Assembly (NCBI RefSeq): GCF_000226115.1
Contig: NC_016459.1
Location: 4,470,501 to 4,534,500 of the forward strand
Direction of reading: 5' to 3'
DNA: 64,000 bases
From: Thermothielavioides terrestris NRRL 8126
Lineage: Eukaryota > Ascomycota > Sordariomycetes > Sordariales > Chaetomiaceae
Shown: positions 55,790-64,000 of the stretch, piece after piece
How positions within the stretch are numbered: position 1 is the first letter of the stretch
How the letters are laid out: each line of letters begins with the position of its first letter
Notes under the pieces: generated by a model
Seen by the model: the letters and a program-made list of their open reading frames with translations, nothing else
Told to the model about the DNA's origin: nothing
Database searches by the model: none
Program-made: the position numbers and the translations under genes

Positions 55790-56484
55790 CGGCTCACCTC
55801 CGCTTCCGCCTCCCCATCTTCCACGGCCCATTCGCCCGACCGGGAGCCATCTGACAGGCCCCACCTCCCTGTCCAGAGGAAGTGCGGCTGCCGTCAGCCA
55901 CATGCAGCCCAATGAGAGCCTCGCGAACGGACCCCTGCGGCGCATCGCTCGCCGCCGATCGACTGAACTGCGAGACACCTGCCCGACGCAACGTTGCTCG
56001 TGACCGCGCTGCGACCGACCGAACCGGATTTCGCGTCTTGCCGTCCGTCCGCCATAGTTCGCCATTTAACGCCCAGCCTCCGTAACCGCCTACTTCTTTC
56101 GTCGCTTGGCCCCAACATCAATCACCCGCCCGCGGCCGGCCCATCCCCATCGGGGCGGGGAACGTGTTACACAACAGCTCATCGGCGTGGCGTATCCGGC
56201 GCGCTGGCACCAGTTAACCGACTTTCGCATTTTCCAATACAATACATACCCGACCTGACCCCCTTGTCTCCTCTCTTGCATCTAGTTAGAATGGTCTCTC
56301 GGGGATTCCAAAGGACATCAACTCGGCATTGTCGCTTTTTTTCTCCGGCATCTTTCTATCTACTTTAATTGCGAGGGCCGCAATCGGCTTTGTTACATGA
56401 TACCATCTTGGGTTGGGCGGTTTCGTATGTTTGGCTTGACAAATTGGCGTTGCGTCGCCTGGTCCGTTCAGCATGTCTCCGCAA
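55790..56484. other. Intergenic, 5' flank of copia insertion
   Basis: About 700 bases of GC-balanced sequence with only short ORFs. It holds the 3' end of the His-rich gene. The copia target duplication starts at 56485. Confidence 0.5.
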
Positions 56485-56489
56485 CGGGG

Positions 56490-56699
56490 TGTTGGAACCG
56501 CTACGCCGGCTCAGGAAGATGAAGCTATCACGATGCAAGCAATGCGCACAACTGGAATTAATCGTGGTGTTGAGGATGTTATATTGTAGGAGAGTTCTCC
56601 TAATCAGGAGCCTAGTCTTGGGCGGCAGTTGGGCATCAAGCTGGTAGATCCTAATCTCGGTAGGCCGGCCCGCTACCCTAGGCCGGGCTAGTTCTGATA
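56490..56699 (-). repeat. Left LTR (3' LTR) of copia element
   Basis: 210 bp, TGTTGGAACC to GTTCTGATA on the plus strand; the expected final GACA reads GATA, a C-to-T change. Differences from the right LTR that I can see are transitions. Confidence 0.95.
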
Positions 56700-59600
56700 T
56701 ACCCCCCTAGGTCGAGCCTCCGGCTTTGGCCTACTAAATCTAGTAATTTACAAAGCTATTCCTAACACTACGTTCTTCCTGATCTAGCAATTCTATAGTA
56801 TTAAGGTCCTTCTACTATCGCCCTAATCTACTGAGCTTTATACGCCTACCCTTCTTAATCCTATATATTACACTGTAAACTAAACCTTTTGTTTAGCTAG
56901 AGCTTTCCTCTAGCCCTATATTTTTTCCTTCTACGCTACTTAGTAGGTATAGATCTCAATAAGGGCCTAGATATCTACTAGATTAAACATTTTTATAAAC
57001 TTCCTATAGGGCTCTAGTTCTAACGCCTTTGTTAGGCCATTGGCTAATATCTAGTTTAAAGATATATAATCTACATTAACCCTCTTATTCTAAGCTTCTT
57101 AGTATAGCTAATAGTTATAAATATCGATATATTTTAGCTTTGTCTATAATATAGGCATCTTAGTATTAATTAGCTAGATCGTCTATTTATTATTATATTA
57201 GATCAATAGGATTTTATTATCTAAATAGATCTCTAATACCTCTAATAGGCGTTAAAGGAATATACCTTCTTTTGCTACCTATATAAATACTAACAACTCT
57301 ACCTCTATAGTCGATATAGTTACTATATCTTACTTACTAGCTCGCTAGGCGATTAGCCCTTTAAATAGGATAATAGTATAACCTTATAAGCTCTTACGAT
57401 TAATACTATTGTTGGCGAAGCTAGTATCGCTAGCTACGATCAAGATATCTCCTCCTCCTAGCTAAAGGGCCTAGAACCTCGTTTAATAGAGGTATTATAA
57501 TACTTAATTAACTATATAGTAGTATTCTAGTCCTAGGTTCTAATTAAATTATATAAGCTTAGAGGCTATAAAGGTAATGTCTAGGCGTATATTGACGACT
57601 ATATATAGGATTAAGCCGACCTTCCTTTAATAGAGCCTAATAGAGCTATAGCTAGCAATATCGTCGTATAGGAGTAGTTCGCTCTTAGCTATTAGAGTCT
57701 TCAGCTCTCTTTCTTCCTAGGCTAACTTTACAATCTTCTTAATATAAGCTATCTAGCTAAACTAAATTAAACGCCTTTTACAATTGCAATGAATCTCTAT
57801 ATCTAAGAACTATAGGAGATTATCTCCTTCTATAAGTTTATACTTTTCTTATAGCTAGCTAATCACTTCGTTAGTTCGATGTTAATCCTTTTTATAGTAG
57901 ACGAAGACGATATTATCTATATAGAAGAAGACAATAATACCTTTGTTTATTATAATATAGGGCTCTTATAGTATAGCCTAGAACCCTAAGTTCCTTAGGG
58001 TAGCCGTTAGCTCTCGTTACTAGAGGAGAGGAGACTTTTATAAGCTATAGAGCGCCTTCTTTAGCTTTAAGATAGTTCCTAGCTTGCAATAGCTATATAG
58101 TATCTCTATATAAATGTCTTTATTGATCTTTATATTGACAAAGGCGTTGACTATATTGAACTACTTTAGTTCTAGGTCGAACCTCGCTATAGTAGCGAGC
58201 ACTATTCTAAAGGATTGTATAGCGAGTATAGCTATATAGTTCTCTTTAGTAAACCTCTTCTTTTATTGATCGCTATATACTACTAGCCTTACCTTATATT
58301 TAACAAAGTGCCTACTCTTATTAAACTTATATATATATACCTATATATAATCTAAGATCTATTTGCCCTAGACCTCCTTATTATAATAGTGAATCTCTTT
58401 CTAGAAGCCTATTACTTTATAGTTTTAAAGATAATTACATTCCACCTCTAGGAATAGCTAGCCTAGTAGATGATCTTTGAGTTTAGAGTGCTATCGAGGT
58501 ATAGGCGAGAACATTAACTAGTAGATAGATCTAAGTTTACCTTTTTACTATAGGCAATCGACTTCTTTTTAAGAGATCCTCTTAGCGCTGTTAGCTTCCT
58601 TCTTAATAGTATCGACTACCTTCTTAACCTTCTTTTTACTCTTTTAAGTAAGCTCTTCTCTCTCTTTCTCTATATAGAGGACCCTCTTTAAGTGCCTATA
58701 TTTAGTAGCTCTAGGGCCTAACGTTCCTACGTTGAAGGCGGCCTCCTATAGTTGGAATACTCCTTTAAAGGCTTTAGGCGAATATAAACCTAGGAAGGTA
58801 GCTACGATCAAAGTACTTAGTAGAGTAGGCGGAAAAGTTAGATATTAGAACTCTAGGAAGGTACCTATAGTATCGCCTTTTACTATAATAGTATCCAACA
58901 CTTCTTTAGTAGTAGCTAGGCTCTCCTCTAGTTCTTCGAAGGTTGTTAAAGATATATCGAACGCCTCTATTATATCCTCTTCCTTAGCTATAGATATAAG
59001 ATCGCTATTATCTAGCTAATCGACATTATTAGCGTCTCTAGTATTAAGTTAGCGCTTTAGCTCTTTAAAGTCTATCTAGGGAATGTCTTACACTATAAGC
59101 TTTAAATCGCCTAGATATATCTACTTTTTGTCAAAGATTATATTACGTATATATACCACTTAGTTGGTAGCGAGGTTCTAGATATAATAGATATTCGAGG
59201 AATTGTATCCTATAAGGTAGCCGATCTAAGCTCTTAGTTAGAACCGTTTAAAGCGCCTTTCTTTCTTTTTAATAGTATCTATTATAGCGAATGCCTTATA
59301 ACTATAGACCTTCAAATGCCCTTGGTATAGCTTATACTCTAAGGCTCTTAGGCCATCTTTCTTAGTAAAGAAGGTATAAAAGCGATCTAGTAGCGTTATC
59401 CACTTTGTTATTAAGGATAATGTCCTATTATAGAGATATATCATAGCTTTTATAACTTCTAGCTACAATTGCCTTAGCAACTATACGCTAATAGCTATCG
59501 TTTTAGCCTTCTCCTTGATTATACCCCCTAAGCGTTTAGTACCTCTGTTCTATATAAGCGTATTAGGCGCTAAAGGCTCTATTCGGATACCTTGTCTCTC

Positions 59601-62311
59601 TACCTAGGTAGTAATAGCGCTCGCCTATATAAATTCGTTGTTATACTCTAGAACCTTGATATATAGCTAGTACTGCCTTTTAAGTAGTATAGCAAGGTGT
59701 TTAATAGCTATTAAAATGCCTAGAGCTTCGTAGTTGTATAGATAGTAGTCTTATATTATATTTAAATAGCGATCTATTGCTAATAGTAGATGTTTAAAGT
59801 ACTATTGACCTTCCTAGAAAGGGTATAAATCTAAGGCGATCCTATCGCCTAGACTATAGTTCAATAGCCTAAAAATACGATTAAGCCTACGTTTTAACTT
59901 ACTAAAGCTATAGCTATTATACTTGAACGTTGGTACGCCTTTGATATACTCTCTTTATAAGCAATTGACAAAGTGTTTAAAGGCCTTTAGGCCTATATAG
60001 CCGAGGTATAGGTACTAAGTTATAGTATCTACTACGCTCTCTATATAGCGAGCCTAGCGATCGAGCCTCTTCGTTTAAGTAGTAAAGGCTATAGGCGTAT
60101 AGTCCTTAGGTATATATTCGAGGATATATTGTTGGAGCTTCTTCGCAATATATTCAAAGAGTATATAATCTTAGCGTCTAAGTAGGTAGTTTAGTATACT
60201 CTCTAGCCTATTGTCCTACTAGATCCTATGTCGGTTAAGCTACTTTAACGATACAATGTTGTATACAAAGGTTGGGTAGTAAGCTACATTGTATAGCATA
60301 AAGACTATAATACCTTCGTTGTTCTATAGTTTAATATCTATCTTGCTATATCCTTTAATCTAAATAAGGTACTTGCCTACCTAGATATAGTTATTAGACG
60401 TAGCTAACTTAGAAGGCCTTTTAAACCTACTTAGATAGTTAGCGATATAAATGGTTGACCTTGAATCTAGGATCACTAAGTTGATTAAAGGATATCTTTA
60501 GCCTATCTAGAATATAGCTAGAATTATAGCGAAGCTCGCTATACATTTGCCTATAGCTCTCTACTACTATATTCTTATAATATATTAGTAGCTAAATATT
60601 GTTATAATGTTAGTGTCTACATTAGAGGCGTTGCCTATATTGGAAGCGATGTCTATTTCGAAGGCGGTGCCTACTTCGAAGGTGTTACCCTCTTCCTAGG
60701 TAGTACTTTCTTTGAGAGTAGTGCCCTCTTCGAAGGCGTTGGTATCTGCTATATCTACTTTAGGGACCTTAGGCTCCTTCGTCAAAAGTATAGCTATAGC
60801 TCTCTTAGAGTAGTTGGCTAGTCAATGTAGTAGTGGATCTTTGCCTATATTGCTTTTTACGTTATTAGCGAGGCTACTCCTAGACCTTTTTATCTAAAGC
60901 CTATTAGCCTCTGCTTATAGAGTTGAATTGGCCTTTAAATTGGCCTCTATATAAGCTTTAATATATTCTCTAGGTTCTTACTTAAATAGTATACTCTTAG
61001 AGTTTAAGTAGTAGTACCGTTTAGTTAGATAGAAGTAATTGTAGACATAGTACTTCCTTAATATACTTGAGGACCTTATAGAGGTACTAGGAGCTATAGG
61101 TATACTCAATTTACATTTAGAGTAGGATTAGCTGATTCTAGCTCCCTCTTTACGACTAGCTTAGCGCTTAGGGCAATCCTCCTAATCTTCTAGTTGCTTA
61201 GGGTCTTTATTTTCTTTCTCTTTAAGGCTATATATTAGGAAGGATCCTTTTCCTATATAGTTGAATACCTTCTCGAGGAATAGGTATATTCCTTTATAGA
61301 CTTCTATAGCTATATCTCGAAAGGTTAGCTTCTCGAAGATCTCTATCTTATTTATAGTATAGAGGGAAATAAAGCTTAGGAATAGCTTCTCTAGTATAGC
61401 TATTAGTTCGTTGAACTATAGGCTAGGATCCTTCGCCTTGTTTATCTTCTAGAGGGAGGCCTTATCTATTAGGTTCTTCTACTTAACGAGCTACCTCTCG
61501 AAATTAGCCTCTTTAATATATATATTCCTAGGATATTTAAGTATATCGAGGTAGGTATAAATATATATTTAAAGCTCTATTATTATTTCGATAGTCGGCT
61601 AAATAGTCTTCTTAAGGTTATTATACTATGTTCGAAGGTCGATATACTTTGTAAAGTAGATAGACCAGTAGTTAGCTATTACTATAGTAGTTATAAAGGT
61701 TAGTATCTAAATAAAGTAATTAGTCTAACGTTTATAGTCCTTATATTTATAGTCTAGATCCTTCTTAATCTATAAAATAACAATAGTAATATTATTATTA
61801 AACTACTTCTCTCTCTTATTATAGAGCTTCCTCTAATAGCCGTTTAGTACTTTGATACTAAGCTACTTTTATAGACCTTTATTCTTAGAGAGGGTCTAGG
61901 AATCTATATCGTTATCCTAGGCTATAGAGGCAATGCTAGGCCGCTACTTGCTTATAGTAGATGCTCTTAGATCGACTAGAGCTTCTATAGCTATAGTTAG
62001 CGTAGAAGCCTATAGTTCGACGATATATTCCTAGAGCTTATATCGAATATACTTATAGGCGAGATCGTAGGTATTAGCCATTGTAGGCTTTAGGAGGAGC
62101 TCCGCCTTGCCTTCAAAGTAGTTGAGTAGGTCGAGATACTTAGCCTTGTTAACGAACTTATAGTTCTAAGCTACCTAGTTATCTAGGCTAGCTAGGATAA
62201 TATCGATCTTTATATCGGCTTTCGAAGATATAGTAGTTACTACTGAGCACTATATATAGGGCTATATACTTAGAGATAGGGCTAGGTTTTCGAGCCAATG
62301 AGACTCTTAAT
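56700..62311 (-). pseudogene. gag-pol remnant of copia element
   Basis: One formerly continuous polyprotein can be followed by motif only. The longest surviving coding stretch (59444-59238) carries HLKVYSYKAFAIID, matching the integrase C-terminal region in which copia elements normally have a Gly-Cys. Catalytic changes in protease (DSG to DSR) and reverse transcriptase (YxDD to YxDN) are both G-to-A type on the coding strand. Confidence 0.88.
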
Positions 62312-62521
62312 TGTTAGAACTGCTACACTAGCTTAGGAAGATGAAGCTATTACGATGTAAGCAATACGTACAACTGGAATCAATCGTAGTGTTGAGGATG
62401 TTGTATTGTAGGAGAGTTCTCCTGATTAGGAGCCTAGTCTTAGGTGGCAGTTGGGCATCAAGCTAGTGGATCCTAATCTCGGTGGGCCGGCCCGCTACCC
62501 CGGGCCGGGCTGGTTCTGACA
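62312..62521 (-). repeat. Right LTR (5' LTR) of copia element
   Basis: 210 bp, TGTTAGAACT to GGTTCTGACA on the plus strand, keeping the canonical end. It holds a GC-rich palindrome-like block (GGGCCGGCCCGC) also present in the left LTR. Confidence 0.95.
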
Positions 62522-62526
62522 CGGGG

Positions 62527-63347
62527 TTCCGCGCCGTTAGGCATTTGACGGTTTCCGGTTTGTATAGGGTCATAGGCAACGGATAGAGTCGCGTTGTCTT
62601 GGGCTTGCGTTGCTATCATGACTTACGTGTGTTCTTATTCTCTTCGGTCGGCTCTGGGGGACTGGGGAACTGGGGGACGGGATGGTGTTGGTGGCATCCT
62701 GTTAATTACGGTATTCAGCTTGGTGAAAGCTAACTGGGAGGAAGGCTCTATCTGAGAGGGTTAATGAATGAATTGTTGTTTTGCTGCATGCTATTTTGCC
62801 ATGGCAATCTTGACAAGAGGTCTTGCTGCTTGCTGCCTGGCACGGGGAGGTGGTTGATGCGACCTGCAGGCAGACTATGAGATGGGCTTGAGGTTGATGC
62901 GTGGCCTGGCTACCGGTTATTTAGCTATAATAACCGCTACTTACCTAGTTGTTCGGTGCAAACTATTGTACATACATTCACCAAGGAAGCGTGCCGCCGC
63001 AGTGCAAAGACCCGGCATCACAAGATCAAGGGGGGGCCGTAGGACCACATCTTGCACGCCGCCCTCGCTAGCTTAAGGCGGAGTTGTCAACAGACAATTT
63101 TCGATTGTGCTAAGCTTGGGCTGATCAAGGGGTTGAATGCCGCGGGGGCGTGTGCGACGCTGCGCACGAACTGCCGCAGCTTATCTTGGATTGAACCCTA
63201 GGAGAGGATCTCGGTGTATCTCTAGACACCGACGCAAGGAGATGCGCGGCGGCTGAGCTGTCTTTATAAATTCGACCACCCGTTCCTTCTCTGACCAAAC
63301 ACGACGGCACATTCGCCGATGCCAGCATCCGTAGATGATCCGCCAGA
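62527..63347. other. Intergenic region
   Basis: About 820 bases of GC-balanced sequence between the copia element and the last ORF. Short ORFs only; no repeat or RNA recognised. Confidence 0.5.
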
Positions 63348-63995
63348 CTAGCCGGGGGCCCTCGCGCCGGAGCTGCCGTTCTCCAGGGGCTTGGCACCAT
63401 GGTGATCCATGCCGTACCCAGGGAATTCCAGCAGCAAAGGCCCCTTCCGGGTCCCGTCCAAGTCCGCCGCCGAAGCTGCCATCACGTTAGCCGCCGCCAT
63501 CAAACTGCTCTCGGCACCAGCTCCGAAAATCTTGGACTCACCGTTCTTCGCAGTCTTCTTGCCCACCTCCCCGTCATCCCCTCCCCGATCCGACGCGCCG
63601 CCCGGATAATCCTCCACCGTCGTCCTCCGCCGCAGATACCTCAGCAGCGGCTCATCCCCGGGCCCACTCCCGTCCTCCTCCTCCAGGGACAGCAGCCCGC
63701 CGCGCCCACCTCCACCTCCACCACCACCACCACCATTATCATCACGCGCGGCGGCGGCGCCGCCGCCGCCCTGAGCGCCTCCCCCCGCAACAGTCACCTG
63801 TCCCAGCCTGTGCCTCTGCCGCTGCCTCTGCCTCGGCCGCTCCCGGTCCCGCTCACGCTCCGGCTCCTCCGTCCCCCGCCCCCGCTCCCGGTCCCAAATC
63901 CGCTGCATCTCCAGCCGGTATCGCTCCACCCCGAGCGTGGCCAACCGGTGGTGTAGCGTGCGCAGCACGCTCGGATCCGTCTCGCGGGCGGCCAT
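63348..63995 (-). CDS. Low-complexity ORF at right edge, possibly partial
   Basis: 215 codons from an ATG at 63995, five bases inside the window edge, so the true start may lie outside. The first 35 residues look ordered (TDPSVLRTLHHRLATLGVER then YRLEMQRIWDRE, likely helical). An Arg/Glu/Gln-rich stretch, a poly-Gly run and an acidic segment (SLEEEDGSGPGDEPLLRYL) follow. The end, GPLLLEFPGYGMDHHGAK, looks structured. I do not recognise the family. It may be the last exon of a larger gene. Confidence 0.4.
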   Translation of the reverse strand: MAARETDPSVLRTLHHRLATLGVERYRLEMQRIWDRERGRGTEEPERERDRERPRQRQRQRHRLGQVTVAGGGAQGGGGAAAARDDNGGGGGGGGGGRGGLLSLEEEDGSGPGDEPLLRYLRRRTTVEDYPGGASDRGGDDGEVGKKTAKNGESKIFGAGAESSLMAAANVMAASAADLDGTRKGPLLLEFPGYGMDHHGAKPLENGSSGARAPG

Positions 63996-64000
63996 GCGCA

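Larger units (their letters stand above)
56490..62521 (-). mobile_element. Ty1/copia retrotransposon, complete but RIP-dead
   Basis: Two 210-bp LTRs bound 6,032 bases, with CGGGG on both sides (56485-56489 and 62522-62526), a perfect 5-bp target duplication. On the minus strand the LTR has TG...CA ends with an inner inverted GAACC/GGTTC. Motifs in order are protease ILDSRSTIYIAN (DSG with Gly changed to Arg) near 60,441-60,479, the integrase C-terminal region near 59,444-59,238, and reverse transcriptase FFYIDNIVF (YVDD with Asp changed to Asn) near 57,940-57,901. Integrase before reverse transcriptase is the Ty1/copia order. A purine-rich AGGGGGGT lies just before the 3' LTR. Internal sequence is TpA-rich with many stops. 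Confidence 0.93.

Overview
The window looks like nuclear DNA of a filamentous ascomycete, most likely a Sordariomycete. That placement is an inference. It rests on GC-rich genes with 50-105 nt GT-AG introns, the family set (VPS13, DUF3429/TMEM69, Zn2Cys6 factor, UbiA, GT90), and AT-rich, TpA-rich islands of retrotransposon sequence full of stops, which is the mark of repeat-induced point mutation (RIP).

Layout. 1-9.6 kb: VPS13 on the minus strand, cut by the left edge near its C-terminus. 10.8-15.9 kb: a mitochondrial-type TMEM69/DUF3429 protein, an unrecognised 396-residue protein, and a class A FAD monooxygenase. 15.9-19.15 kb: no secure gene. 19.16-36.30 kb: one large composite insertion. 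A short TIR element with an internal minisatellite (6-bp target duplication CTAGCT) has been opened by a second TIR element. That second element carries a RIP-mutated Ty3/gypsy element, which in turn contains an 8,285-bp chromodomain Ty3/gypsy element (TSD TAATC). 36.5-44 kb: a C2HC + Zn2Cys6 transcription factor, tail to tail with a Gal80-like Gfo/Idh/MocA protein, then an unrecognised 476-residue protein and a UbiA prenyltransferase. 44-48.5 kb: gene-poor, with a relic end of the TIR family and a frameshifted berberine-bridge-type FAD oxidase pseudogene. 48.5-52.4 kb: a GT90 (CAP10-type) glycosyltransferase and a single-pass cell-surface protein. 53.25-54.01 kb: an empty 765-bp copy of the TIR element (TSD GAACGG). 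55.4 kb: a small His-rich protein. 56.49-62.52 kb: a RIP-dead Ty1/copia element with intact 210-bp LTRs (TSD CGGGG). 63.3-64 kb: a low-complexity ORF at the right edge.

What stands out. The candidate undescribed system is the TIR/minisatellite family: two copies with exact 6-bp duplications and one relic end in a single window, with no transposase visible. The insertion near 19 kb can be compared directly with the empty copy at 53 kb, so the order of four nested insertions can be read. The tail-to-tail pair of a Gal4-class factor and a Gal80-like protein, near a UbiA enzyme and a dead FAD oxidase, is the most interesting protein-coding context. No synthase or other backbone enzyme is present, so a metabolite cluster is only a hypothesis.
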